DNA from: Paenibacillus xylanilyticus
GTDB taxonomy: Bacteria > Bacillota > Bacilli > Paenibacillales > Paenibacillaceae
DNA length: 64,000 bases
Assembly: GCF_009664365.1 (NCBI RefSeq)
Contig: NZ_CP044310.1
Location: 3,049,001 to 3,113,000 of the forward strand
Direction of reading: 5' to 3'
Each line of letters opens with the position of its first letter. Position 1 is the first letter of the stretch. Positions 55,032-63,922 of the stretch are shown here, in pieces. The notes under the pieces were generated by a model. That model was not told where the DNA came from. It made no database searches and saw only the letters and a list, made by a program, of their open reading frames with translations. The position numbers were made by a program, and so were the translations under genes.

Positions 55032-55158
55032 TATACCCTTACTATCACCCGTTACTTTCAGCCATTCTTTAAGAAGGAAGTAAATATGTCACCATAGGGT
55101 GTGTTTATGTTTGCGGATAGAACAAAATGAATAAATCTTCATTCAGATGAACCAGCAA

Positions 55159-55198
55159 AAAAACGAACTTATTCCTGTCATGGAGTAAGTTCGTTTTG
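55159..55198. terminator. Bidirectional terminator
   Basis: AACGAACTTA and TAAGTTCGTT form a perfect 10-bp stem extended by CC/GG pairs, between the XRE gene and the convergent secreted-protein gene. Confidence 0.8.
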
Positions 55199-55203
55199 GG
55201 TTT

Positions 55204-56004
55204 CTAATGAATGAGTTCATACCATTGAGCCCATTCCTGTTTGTTGATTTTTTGTACGGGCTTAACTTGATTAGTCTTTGTATTATATCTAAACAGAATC
55301 AGTTGATCAGAGGGATACTCACTAATGTAATCCAGAATGTTCCCGTTTTTCTGCCATAGAACAAGATTTGTACTTATATAATTGGTCGTTCTCGGGAGAA
55401 AGTGGAAGCTGTCTTTACTTGGATTATATATGGCTAACGAGCTTTTTTCAGTGTTTCCAAATGAAATGGCGATCTCATCTCTTTTGGGTGACCAATGATA
55501 GGAGGCAATGGTTTCAATGGTTTGATTTCTTTCCTCCTGCAGATGATCATTCAACACCATAAACTTCCCGGTTTTAACATTCACAAGAATAAGGGTTTTG
55601 CCCGCACTCCGCTCAGTATGAATTGCTATCCAAGTCTTCGACCGGGAAACATCCATACTGATAATATCCAACAGTTGATCATCGAATTTCCCCGTATTTA
55701 TGATGTATGCTTGCTCTCCTACGGCGACCTTAATGGATTCAATCACGTTTTGTTCGAATGAAGCCTGATCAGGTTTATTCACCACGTCTGCTTCTAAGAT
55801 AACATTCATTCCCGTCCAAACTATTTTATTCGCACTGACCTTCTTATTAAATTGGTTGGCGCTTGGGTAAATGGACGAATCAACGACCTTGTGTTCAACT
55901 GAACTTTTAACAGCGGTCTTCGAGACTGATTGTTGTGGGACACTCAACATGGATAATGAACTGAGCAGGATAGCACTTGATAAAAGAATATGCGTATATT
56001 TCAT
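55204..56004 (-). CDS. Secreted protein with beta-propeller-like repeats, unknown function
   Basis: This 266-residue protein has a signal peptide (residues about 1-24). The body shows repeated four-strand-like units (ISMDVSRSKTWIAIHTERSA, SYHWSPKRDEIAISFGNTEK, NLVLWQKNGNILDYISEYPS) similar to TolB/WD40-type blades. No catalytic motif is seen. It may be a partial propeller. Function is unknown. Confidence 0.65.
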   Translation of the reverse strand: MKYTHILLSSAILLSSLSMLSVPQQSVSKTAVKSSVEHKVVDSSIYPSANQFNKKVSANKIVWTGMNVILEADVVNKPDQASFEQNVIESIKVAVGEQAYIINTGKFDDQLLDIISMDVSRSKTWIAIHTERSAGKTLILVNVKTGKFMVLNDHLQEERNQTIETIASYHWSPKRDEIAISFGNTEKSSLAIYNPSKDSFHFLPRTTNYISTNLVLWQKNGNILDYISEYPSDQLILFRYNTKTNQVKPVQKINKQEWAQWYELIH

Positions 56005-56154
56005 GATTACATCTCCTTATTGATTGGAGGAATGTAGTGAAGCCGATCCTCTGAAATGGCTGACTCTAGAGATAAACGCCAAAAGGGTCTGTAATGTTTA
56101 TAATGAAATAAAAAATTCTGCACAGAGAATAGCACATTGTTATTAGTTCTACTC

Positions 56155-56418
56155 TTAGTTTTTCTTTCTATTCTTATCTGACAATGAATACGTGGCTATC
56201 AAAACCGCAATAAAAACGACGAGTAGAATGGTATTAGACGGTACCGTTTTGACGATGTAATCTTGAACCAATAGAACAATGATGGATATGGCTAAGATAG
56301 CTCTCATGATTCGAGCGGATGAACGGTCCGGATCCTTGGAATGTTGGGATATCAGATACATGACATACCACAGCCCAAGAAATAAGAATATAGAACCTGT
56401 AATGATGATTGCAAACAT
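56155..56418 (-). CDS. Small membrane protein, unknown function
   Basis: This 87-residue protein has three hydrophobic helices (residues about 2-22, 39-55, 63-78) and a basic C terminus (DKNRKKN). GAAAGGTG upstream can serve as ribosome site. No family is recognised. It is on the same strand as the secreted-protein gene downstream, 150 bp away. Confidence 0.6.
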   Translation of the reverse strand: MFAIIITGSIFLFLGLWYVMYLISQHSKDPDRSSARIMRAILAISIIVLLVQDYIVKTVPSNTILLVVFIAVLIATYSLSDKNRKKN

Positions 56419-56478
56419 GTAAGAACACCTTTCAAGGAGCGATTTCGTTAAACGATTCGTTCAGAATACTTATTAAAA

Positions 56479-57549
56479 TCAGATGCTTACCGATTCCTGA
56501 GTTGAGATTGCTTTTTCGATGGCGAGAGACAAACGCACATCCTTAAGAGCTTCGGTCAGGGGATAAAAAGAGATATTCTCTCTTACGAAAGCAGACATGC
56601 GCGTCAAAATTTCAACCATGGCCAGCTCTTCATCGGAAAACGGGGCAGAAGAGAAGGGATTACGGTACAGGCACTCTTGTCCTGCGCGTAACTCACGAAG
56701 GGCGAGGGGTCCCAGACTTCCTTCCATGCCGCTCTGAATTCGGTGGATGGAGTATGTATCATACGCATCGGTTCCCAAGCTGATCGTGACTTCGTTGTCC
56801 CGGATCTCCCCGTGGGACCCGCGAATCAGAACCCGGTTTTGACGAAGGGGCGAGAAGTATTGAGAACGGGTAAAGTCAAGCACAGCACTCTTGCCGTTAT
56901 GGAAAGACAACATGGCGATCTCTTGAACTTCATTCTCGATTCGATCCTGGACTTGTCGACCGCGATAAGGTACTTCCAGAATCGGATGTTCGAAGCGGCG
57001 GCCGACAATTTCGCAGCTGATATCCGTGAGTGACAACCAGTTACGTATCAGACTGATCCCATGATAACCGTGTGCTACGGATGCTTGAACATGATGAACC
57101 TGACCCAGTTTCCCTGACTGGATCAGGGACATTCGAGCGAGCTGATGCGGCAGCAGGGGATACTGTTCTGCAATCTGGATCTGACTGTTTTTCTCGGCAA
57201 AAGAGGACATGGTCCTCAAGCTTTCTTCATCAAAGGCCGGCGGTGTTTCAACCAAGAGAGGAACCTGTAGTGCTACAAGTTCTTCAAGGACGGCAGGAAC
57301 GGATGTTTTGGACACAGCAACCAAAAGAAAATCACAATGACGGGCCATCTCATACGATGACTCGTACAGGGTGACGTCCCAACTTTTGGCAGCCTCCACA
57401 TATTTGGACGGATTACGCACAACTATTCCGCTGATTTTGAATACATGGGGGAGCTGCTTCGCGATCCGCAGATAAGCTTCGGCTCTCCAGCCAAATCCTA
57501 TAATCCCAAAGCTGATTGGTTTACTCAAAAAAATCTCCTCACTTCTCAT
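56479..57549 (-). CDS. Gfo/Idh/MocA family oxidoreductase
   Basis: This 356-residue NAD(P)-dependent oxidoreductase has an N-terminal Rossmann fold (FGIIGFGWRAEAYLRIAKQL, residues about 13-32). The family position normally occupied by EKP reads ETP in LLVETPPAFDEES, so the usual Lys is replaced by Thr; that may alter catalysis. The C-terminal domain is beta-rich. It lies downstream of the GH35 gene, with a terminator between, and is likely part of sugar metabolism. Confidence 0.88.
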   Translation of the reverse strand: MRSEEIFLSKPISFGIIGFGWRAEAYLRIAKQLPHVFKISGIVVRNPSKYVEAAKSWDVTLYESSYEMARHCDFLLVAVSKTSVPAVLEELVALQVPLLVETPPAFDEESLRTMSSFAEKNSQIQIAEQYPLLPHQLARMSLIQSGKLGQVHHVQASVAHGYHGISLIRNWLSLTDISCEIVGRRFEHPILEVPYRGRQVQDRIENEVQEIAMLSFHNGKSAVLDFTRSQYFSPLRQNRVLIRGSHGEIRDNEVTISLGTDAYDTYSIHRIQSGMEGSLGPLALRELRAGQECLYRNPFSSAPFSDEELAMVEILTRMSAFVRENISFYPLTEALKDVRLSLAIEKAISTQESVSI

Positions 57550-57726
57550 GCTTCTACTGAAAGAAATATGTATGTGTATTTCCTGTATTTTCTACTCAAG
57601 GATACCACGTAGCTGAGCATTTAAAACGAAAGAATTGGAAAAAAGCAGGTGCAACCCGAATATTTAAAAGAACCTGAACGGATGTTTAATCCTTCGTATG
57701 ACGAAGTTAACCTACACAGCGATATG

Positions 57727-57770
57727 AGAAAAAGCCCTGAGTTGTTCGATTTGAACGAATTCAGGGCTTT
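57727..57770 (-). terminator. Rho-independent terminator of the GH35 gene
   Basis: AAAGCCCTGA (57731-57740) and TCAGGGCTTT (57761-57770) pair, with an inner GTTCG/CGAAC pair. The A run on the plus strand gives a T run on the minus strand. Confidence 0.9.
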
Positions 57771-57778
57771 ATGCGATC

Positions 57779-60142
57779 TTAGTTGGAGAATGGGACGGAT
57801 AGTTGTCCAATCGCAGCAGCAGTTTTAACCGGATACAACGCGACTTGATATTGCGGAATGGCTTCAATACGGCGGAATTCGGCGATCTCGACTCCCTCAA
57901 AGCGCTCAATTTGTGCCTGATTGACAAAGGTATGGACCGTTCCTCTGCGCTGCGGCGTTATGGATAAGTGCAGTTCAGAGAACTCAAGCTGCGTGTAAAA
58001 TTCCTTCAAACCGATGGACCAGGTCTTGCCGTAAGAAATATGATCCGTAAATAGTCGGCCATTCAGGAACGCTTCAGCCACATCACCTTCATAATCCACC
58101 TCAAGCCATACATCATGAACATGAGCCGGCCATTCTCCGGCAAATTGCAGCAAGGCCGATTTCTCCGCAGGTTTCTCGATCAACACCTCTGGTGTATATT
58201 CAGGCATATCTATTGTATAGGTAGTGAAAAGAGTGGAACCCCCGTGTTGACAATGAACAGTGCTGGAATTTTGGGCATGCAAATCTTGCTCTGGATTGGG
58301 ATACAGCGAAACAGCAATATGGGAAGATCCTGTCGATGTGCAGATAAGCTGATGATTACTGACCGTTACAGGACAATCGCTGAGAACCAGTGTTGGTTGT
58401 CCCCATAGTTCAAAAGTGTATGCTTTTTGCGCTTCTTCTCTTGAAAGCAAAACAAAACGTACGGAACCACCATCCGTGGTTAGGAAGTTAACTGATTTAT
58501 TTTTGTCCACGCTTGGTTGAATCACATAACAAGATCCGTGATCCAATATTACACTTCCGCTGGACTGTAGATCCTTTAGTTTCGTTTTGGAAACGACGTA
58601 TTCCGGTGTCATGCCTTCATGTGCATAGAAGAAAATCGTTTTTTCTTGATTTGTATTGATCATGGTGAGCAATGGAGCTGTTGAGCTAAGTAGGGTCACG
58701 CCATGAAGTTCCAGATTAAACGGCAGCATCAATCCGATTCCTTCAGGAAGCTCAAGTTCACCTTCAGCAGGGAAGGCAACGCTGCCTTTGGATGTTTCCA
58801 ATTCGATGCGTAATTTACGGCGGGGCAGGTCGACCTGGTCCTGAAAATTATTCAGGAAAACAAAGCCTGAGCCGTCTTGATGTCTGACACACCAGCGTAA
58901 TGTCTCTGTATCTGTCGGTTCGATGGTAGACTGACCTTCAGGCAGAACCGTTCTCATCGGAGCAAGGATCGATCCGAAAGACTCAAGGAACAAAGAGATG
59001 GCGCGGATGCGGTCATAGGATGCACCAACTCTGCCGAATTCACCCAAGGGAGACTGGTAGTCATACGTAATTTTCGGCAGGAATTGCTCATTGAGATAAC
59101 TTTTCTTGCCGACCGGGTTGGAGCCGCCGTGATACATGTAATAACCCAGCAGATTGCTGCCGCTGGCCAGTTTGACAAGGGTCATGGCTTCAATGCTGTT
59201 TGCCGGGACATATGGCCTCACATTATAACTAACCTGCATACCGCCAGCCATTTCACAATACGCAACGGGATATTCAGGTGCGTCAAAATGAACGGGCTCC
59301 GCCGGAGTAATATGAAGATCACGATACACAAATTCCTTGCTTGGAGGCTGGTCAGGCAGCCAAGAAGTATAAGCATAACCTGCAAGCATAGGCAAAAAGC
59401 CTTCCTCAGGAACGGCAGCTCCGCCCCAAGCGGTAGCCGTGAAGAACAGCGGACGAATGCCTGCATCCTCGGCAATGCGGCGCAGCTCGGCCAGATGAGT
59501 TGTACCTCCGGTTCCCGAGGACAGAAACTTACCGGTTTTGTAACCCCAGGCATCATTCGGTGCTCCGGCGTGCATGAATTCATTTTCCAACTGTACGGCT
59601 ATCACGGGTCCTCCGTCCTGATACAGGCTGCCTTTCATTTGACTAGCGATTTCCCGATACAGTCTGCGTGTAAGCTTCAGATATGCAGGATCATTCGAGC
59701 GAATCTCAATAGGTTTGGAAACTACCCAATCCGGAATTCCTCCATTGCGAACCTCGCCGTGGCAGAATGGACCGATACGAAGGATAAGGGGCAGATCCAG
59801 CTTGGCACACAGATCGATGAAATGACGCAGGTTTCGATTCCCACCCCATTCAAAGACCCCTTCTTCTTCCTCATGAAAATTCCAAAAGACATAGGTGGCT
59901 ACGATGTGAATTCCACCGGCCTTCATTTTCAGCAGTTCTTCTTCCCAGTACAAGTATGAAAACCTGGAGAAGTGAAATTCACCTACAATAGGGATGAAGG
60001 GCTCGCCATTACGAGTCATATAATAATTGGTGAATCCAAAGGCATCTCCTCTGGGATTGGCACCACCAAGCATACCCAATTTTCCGGGATGGATGTTCTT
60101 ACGGTCTGCATCTATTAAAGATAATTTTGAGATGTGGCTCAT
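57779..60142 (-). CDS. Beta-galactosidase, glycoside hydrolase family 35
   Basis: This 787-residue enzyme has no signal peptide. The catalytic barrel spans residues about 30-390 with GH35 hallmarks GEFHFSRFSYLYWEEELLKM and IRIGPFCHGE-type segment RIGPFCHGEVRNGGIPDW. The acid/base is Glu188 in QLENEF and the probable nucleophile is Glu297 in AYCEMAGG. Beta-sandwich domains follow. It releases beta-galactose from oligosaccharides. The divergent AraC-type gene at 60263 is a likely activator. Confidence 0.93.
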   Translation of the reverse strand: MSHISKLSLIDADRKNIHPGKLGMLGGANPRGDAFGFTNYYMTRNGEPFIPIVGEFHFSRFSYLYWEEELLKMKAGGIHIVATYVFWNFHEEEEGVFEWGGNRNLRHFIDLCAKLDLPLILRIGPFCHGEVRNGGIPDWVVSKPIEIRSNDPAYLKLTRRLYREIASQMKGSLYQDGGPVIAVQLENEFMHAGAPNDAWGYKTGKFLSSGTGGTTHLAELRRIAEDAGIRPLFFTATAWGGAAVPEEGFLPMLAGYAYTSWLPDQPPSKEFVYRDLHITPAEPVHFDAPEYPVAYCEMAGGMQVSYNVRPYVPANSIEAMTLVKLASGSNLLGYYMYHGGSNPVGKKSYLNEQFLPKITYDYQSPLGEFGRVGASYDRIRAISLFLESFGSILAPMRTVLPEGQSTIEPTDTETLRWCVRHQDGSGFVFLNNFQDQVDLPRRKLRIELETSKGSVAFPAEGELELPEGIGLMLPFNLELHGVTLLSSTAPLLTMINTNQEKTIFFYAHEGMTPEYVVSKTKLKDLQSSGSVILDHGSCYVIQPSVDKNKSVNFLTTDGGSVRFVLLSREEAQKAYTFELWGQPTLVLSDCPVTVSNHQLICTSTGSSHIAVSLYPNPEQDLHAQNSSTVHCQHGGSTLFTTYTIDMPEYTPEVLIEKPAEKSALLQFAGEWPAHVHDVWLEVDYEGDVAEAFLNGRLFTDHISYGKTWSIGLKEFYTQLEFSELHLSITPQRRGTVHTFVNQAQIERFEGVEIAEFRRIEAIPQYQVALYPVKTAAAIGQLSVPFSN

Positions 60143-60262
60143 TGCTGGGACAACCTCCTTGTGATATGTTCTTTACGATGAATTCTACTGTGTTCAATAA
60201 TAAAAGAAATATCGTTACAGCTACATTTTATATGGAATAGATCATAGCGAGGTAGTGTGATA

Positions 60263-61120
60263 ATGGCTAAAAAACATGCGGATTATGCTATAGTTGGACA
60301 CAGGCCCTTTGGAATATTGATCGCAGGTCATTATAAGGAGTTGAACGGATATGAAATTCATCGACCAACGGGGAGCATCGACTGGTTATTAATGTATACG
60401 CTTTCGGGTGAAGGGGAAATACAGCATGGCAAAAATTCGATAACCTGCATAGCGGGGGATGTGGCGATTCTTATGCCAGGGCTTCCGCATCATTATCGAA
60501 CGAAGCAGGATCATTGGGAATTTATATGGGTACACTTCATACCCGATCCCCATTGGAGTACTTGGTTGAAGCTACCTGAAACGTCAGCTCGTTTCATCTA
60601 CCAGCGGATAGTTTCGGAAGAGGTACAGCATGATTTGCAAAATGCTCTTCAAAGATTGGTGCGTCATGGATTTTCGGATGGCCGTTCGGAACAATATCGC
60701 CGATTATCTGAGCTGGCCCTCGAGGAGACGTTGATTCACATTCAACACACCTATCCACCGGATGTTCCGGCGACGATGGATCCCCGAATTGCGGAGATCA
60801 TGCGGTATCTGCAGATGTATCCTGCGCAGAAAATAAGCATACCGGAACTGGCGAACCGATGCTGTTTATCCACCTCACGCCTCTCTCATTTATTTAAGGA
60901 GCAGGTAGGGGATACGATTCTAAATACAGTTCACAAGTTCAGATTGGAGAAGGCAGCGCAGCTTCTCGCTGGAACGAATCGGCAAATCGCAGAGATTGCT
61001 GCGGATGTCGGATTCGACTGCGGTATACATTTTACAAGAAAATTCCGTGAAGCCTTTGGCGAGACACCATCGGCATTTCGGAAACGAAAAAATAACCTTC
61101 AAGCGAGATTGTTGGATTGA
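60263..61120 (+). CDS. AraC family transcriptional regulator
   Basis: This 285-residue regulator has an N-terminal cupin sensor (TGSIDWLLMYTLSGEGEIQH, then GDVAILMPGLPHHY). Two C-terminal helix-turn-helices follow (ISIPELANRCCLSTSRLSHL and IAEIAADVGFDCGIHFTRKF). ATG 60263 is better spaced from GAGGT than GTG 60257. It is divergent from the GH35 gene, which it probably activates in response to a sugar. Confidence 0.92.
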   Translation: MAKKHADYAIVGHRPFGILIAGHYKELNGYEIHRPTGSIDWLLMYTLSGEGEIQHGKNSITCIAGDVAILMPGLPHHYRTKQDHWEFIWVHFIPDPHWSTWLKLPETSARFIYQRIVSEEVQHDLQNALQRLVRHGFSDGRSEQYRRLSELALEETLIHIQHTYPPDVPATMDPRIAEIMRYLQMYPAQKISIPELANRCCLSTSRLSHLFKEQVGDTILNTVHKFRLEKAAQLLAGTNRQIAEIAADVGFDCGIHFTRKFREAFGETPSAFRKRKNNLQARLLD

Positions 61121-61219
61121 TCTAATAAACTGCTGAAGCGAAAGACAAACCAAATGAAAGCATCTATAATGTGTAGAACGTAAAATAAAGTTGTAGCATC
61201 AGAGGAGGACAAGTGCAGC

Positions 61220-61843
61220 ATGAACCTTTTTCACATCCAATCCATCATACACGGAACTGATCGAACTGCAGCCTTCCTGGAAGATAACTTTATCGGGATC
61301 GATTGGCCAGCTACAGGGGATTTGGAACAACTGCCGACTGAAGAATGGAAAGAGCAAATCGGGCAGCATTATGCCATACCTGAATCGGAGCTGAGCGGGA
61401 TAATAGGTACCCTACAGGCATTTGTAAACATCATACAGGATGGAGATCATGTCTTAATTCATGACGATGAGTGGGTATATGTTGGAGATGTCGGTGACTA
61501 CTTTTATGATGACTCCGTTAGCATTGAAGAAGATTCGATATGTCATCGGCGAGGCGTAACGTGGTTGGGACGAATTCCACTGACAGAGATAAACGATAAG
61601 GTACGTGCTCTGATTTCGAATGCTTCGATCATTTCAACATTCGAGTATCCACTTTCACAGGCTCAATTGGAGCCGTGGATTTCAAGAACTTCCGAAACGG
61701 AAACGGCAGTTCAACATTCGGTTGGCGTAGATGACGGAACAGTGCAGGAAGCTCTCGACGTACTAAGGAAGGCATTACAGAGTGAAGACGAGGAACTTCG
61801 TATTCGTGCGGCGACGGCCATTTTACAATATGCGAAGAAATAA
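61220..61843 (+). CDS. Stand-alone EVE/PUA-like domain protein of Mrr-associated type
   Basis: This 207-residue protein's first 145 residues resemble the EVE-like domain often fused to Mrr-type restriction endonucleases: FIGIDWPATGDLEQLPTEEW, GTLQAFVNIIQDGDHVLIHD, and a Trp-Leu stretch RRGVTWLGRIPLTEI. No nuclease motif is present. The C-terminal 45 residues look like a HEAT-type helical pair (EEALDVLRKALQ-like, EELRIRAATAILQYAKK). EVE/PUA folds can bind modified bases. Whether this one does is unknown. It is single, after the AraC gene. AGAGGAGGAC precedes the start. Confidence 0.6.
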   Translation: MNLFHIQSIIHGTDRTAAFLEDNFIGIDWPATGDLEQLPTEEWKEQIGQHYAIPESELSGIIGTLQAFVNIIQDGDHVLIHDDEWVYVGDVGDYFYDDSVSIEEDSICHRRGVTWLGRIPLTEINDKVRALISNASIISTFEYPLSQAQLEPWISRTSETETAVQHSVGVDDGTVQEALDVLRKALQSEDEELRIRAATAILQYAKK

Positions 61844-61935
61844 AAAGAACATGAACAGATATGTAGAGTAACGAAAATGGAACTAGCAGATATACGAACT
61901 TTCAATGCTCATTACGGTTTATGTCTATACACTAA

Positions 61936-61981
61936 GAAGCACGCAAAGCCCTCATGAAACGAGTGAGCTTTGCGTGCTTTC
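61936..61981. terminator. Bidirectional terminator
   Basis: AAGCACGCAAAGC and GCTTTGCGTGCTTT form a 13-bp stem between the EVE-like gene and the convergent folD copy. Confidence 0.9.
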
Positions 61982-61988
61982 GTACATA

Positions 61989-62843
61989 TTATGATGTTTT
62001 TTCAGATTGCATGCAGGCTGATTTGATCGTGTGTTCGATCAGCGTAGCAATGGTTACGGGACCAACCCCACCCGGGACGGGTGTAATGGCAGATGACGGA
62101 GTCAAGCAGGATGAAAAGTCCACATCACCGATATTGCCTTTATTGTAACCTGCATCAATGACAACTGCACCAGGTTTAATCCAGCTTCCTTTTACAAAAC
62201 AGGCTTTGCCAACGGCAGCAATCACGATATCTCCTGACTTCACGATTTCTTCCAGATTGACGGTTTTGGAGTGACAGGTAGTTACCGTTGCATTTCGGTT
62301 AAGCAGCATGGCTGAAACGGGCTTACCGAGAATTGGACTTCTTCCTATGACCACAGCGTGCTTGCCTTCGATGGGTACGTTATAGAAATCCAGAATGCGG
62401 ATAATCGCTTGTGGTGTGCAGGAAGGGAAAGCGGCGATTCCAAAGGCATTTAACGCAAATCCTAGGGTGGTAACGCCATCCACGTCTTTCTCTATGCTTA
62501 TAGCATCAAAAGCGGCTCTTTCATCGATATGATGCGGTACCGGGTGCTGCAGCAGAATGCCATGAACGGATACGTCTTCATTTAATTTGGTTATTTCCTG
62601 AATTAATTGCTCCGTTGTAGTCTCTGCAGGCAAAACCACTTTAATCGAATGTACCCCTATTCGGGCACATGCATTGCCTTTCATTCGTACATACGTTTCT
62701 GATGAGGGATCATCACCAACCAAAATAGTCGCTAGACAAGGTGTAATTCCTTTCTCCTTCAACCCGGCAACCTTCGCAGTCATCTCTTACTTCATAAAGT
62801 CCGCTACCGTTTGTCAATTCAACATTAGCTTCTCTGTACTCAT
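61989..62843 (-). pseudogene. folD: folD (methylenetetrahydrofolate dehydrogenase/cyclohydrolase) with two N-terminal stop codons
   Basis: FolD interconverts methylene-, methenyl- and formyl-tetrahydrofolate. A start ATG at 62843 follows GGAAAGGG, and the frame reads MSTEKLMLN, stop (TGA), QTVADFMK, stop (TAA), EMTAKVAGLKEKG and on to a normal end. Residues after the stops are intact: YVRMKGNAC with the catalytic Lys, GRSPILGKPV, and TPVPGGVGPVT. Both stops sit where Gly (GGA) and Glu (GAA) would be expected. Restart at ATG 62783 would give 264 residues lacking the first helix. A ZTP riboswitch lies upstream. It may be a second, decaying folD copy. Confidence 0.8.
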
Positions 62844-62865
62844 GCTCATCATCGCCCTTTCCAAA

Positions 62866-62899
62866 TAAAAAGAGGCAAGGAAATAAAACTTCCTTACCT
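62866..62899 (-). terminator. Riboswitch expression-platform terminator
   Basis: On the minus strand AGGTAAGGAA pairs with TTCCTTGCCT and is followed by CTTTTTATTT. It lies between the pfl/ZTP aptamer and the folD ribosome site, as expected for transcription control. Confidence 0.85.
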
Positions 62900-62974
62900 C
62901 GGCCCAGGCGTACGGCTTGATTAGACATCATATGCTCCCTCACGGTTCACCGTGTTCGCCAGTTACATATGACC
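62900..62974 (-). ncRNA. ZTP (pfl) riboswitch upstream of folD
   Basis: On the minus strand the order is TCATATG, ACTGGCGAA, CACGG-TGAA-CCGTG, AGGGAG, CATATGA, a linker, then GCCGTACGCCTGGGC. P1 (TCATATG/CATATGA) and P2 (CACGG/CCGTG) pair perfectly. The conserved CTGGCGAA and CCG-CGCCTGGGC blocks are those of the pfl motif. This class binds ZTP/ZMP and commonly precedes folD and purine genes, turning expression on when folate is short. Confidence 0.93.
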
Positions 62975-63101
62975 ATATTACCTTGATAGTACTTCATTTT
63001 GAAATGTACATCAATCCTTTTAACTTTAGCTATACTTGGAACTGTGTTCAGATTGGTATATACTTTTTTGAGTTAAGAAGATTAAAAGGAGATTATAAGC
63101 A

Positions 63102-63539
63102 GTGTATATTAAAAAATGGCTAGGTGCTGTACTCATTATTCTTGCGACGATGCTGGTCGCAGGTTGTTCACTTGAATCGCTAACTGTAGATGATTCGACC
63201 CAGACTCAGGCTGTCTTGAACCAATTTGACGAAGTGGCCAATTATCTTGCCGAGCATCAGGAGCTTCCGGATAATTATATTACCAAGAAGGAGGCCAGAG
63301 CTTTAGGCTGGGAACCAAGTGAAGGAAATCTGCAAGATGTGGCCCCAGGCAAAAGTATCGGCGGTGATATTTTTCAGAATCGGGAAGGCCTGTTACCCAA
63401 GAAAAAGGGAAGAACGTGGTACGAGGCAGATATCAATTATTCGGGTGGAACCCGGGGGAGTGACCGAATCCTCTATTCCAGTGATGGCTTAATATACAAG
63501 ACAACCGATCATTATCGCACGTTTGAACAAATCAAATGA
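63102..63539 (+). CDS. Barnase-type guanyl-preferring ribonuclease with lipoprotein signal
   Basis: This 145-residue protein closely resembles Bacillus amyloliquefaciens barnase from LPDNYITKKEARALGW through DVAPGKSIGGDIFQNREG to the end. Catalytic residues are present: Glu108 (general base), Arg118, Arg122 and His137 (DHYRTF), with Lys62. Unlike soluble barnase, the signal has a clear lipobox LVAGC (Cys22), predicting attachment to the outer face of the membrane with a short linker. It starts at GTG 63102 after AAAAGGAGATT. The barstar gene follows after 16 bp. Confidence 0.93.
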   Translation: MYIKKWLGAVLIILATMLVAGCSLESLTVDDSTQTQAVLNQFDEVANYLAEHQELPDNYITKKEARALGWEPSEGNLQDVAPGKSIGGDIFQNREGLLPKKKGRTWYEADINYSGGTRGSDRILYSSDGLIYKTTDHYRTFEQIK

Positions 63540-63555
63540 CCAAAGGTAGGATGGT

Positions 63556-63831
63556 ATGAAGACAGTAATCATTGATGGAAATGATATTCATGGAAAAGAA
63601 GAGCTGCATGATATTCTTCAGGCGAAGCTGGGGTTAGATGACTCTTACGGGCGGAATCTCGATGCGTTATGGGATGTCATTACAGGCTTCATTTCAATAC
63701 CACTAACCATTCAATGGGTGAATTTTGAGGCCAGCAGGGCTGTGCTTGGAGAATACGCTGATCAGCTATTGGAGTTAATGCGTGAAGCAGAAGAAGAGCT
63801 GGATCAATTTCAATTGGATCTGAAAATGTAA
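63556..63831 (+). CDS. Barstar-type ribonuclease inhibitor
   Basis: This 91-residue intracellular inhibitor has the barstar helix YGRNLDALWDVITG, with Asp36 and Asp40 matching the residues that plug the barnase active site. An acidic second helix follows (LLELMREAEEELDQF). It is co-transcribed with the ribonuclease gene and would neutralise enzyme folding prematurely inside the cell. GGTAGG precedes the start, and a terminator follows. Confidence 0.93.
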   Translation: MKTVIIDGNDIHGKEELHDILQAKLGLDDSYGRNLDALWDVITGFISIPLTIQWVNFEASRAVLGEYADQLLELMREAEEELDQFQLDLKM

Positions 63832-63841
63832 AAACGAACGG

Positions 63842-63867
63842 GCAGTCCGCTGAGGACTGCTTTTTTT
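63842..63867 (+). terminator. Rho-independent terminator after barstar
   Basis: GCAGTCC and GGACTGC arms with a 5-base loop are followed by seven T. Confidence 0.9.
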
Positions 63868-63922
63868 AATGTGCAACATGTTCCATGAGACTTCCGTTAA
63901 GGAGTTAAGGAATCCACAGGAG

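Noticed and set aside
59084..59959. 291-codon plus-strand frame
   Set aside because: It is antisense to the GH35 gene, whose catalytic motifs are clear; the product resembles no protein and has no start signals.
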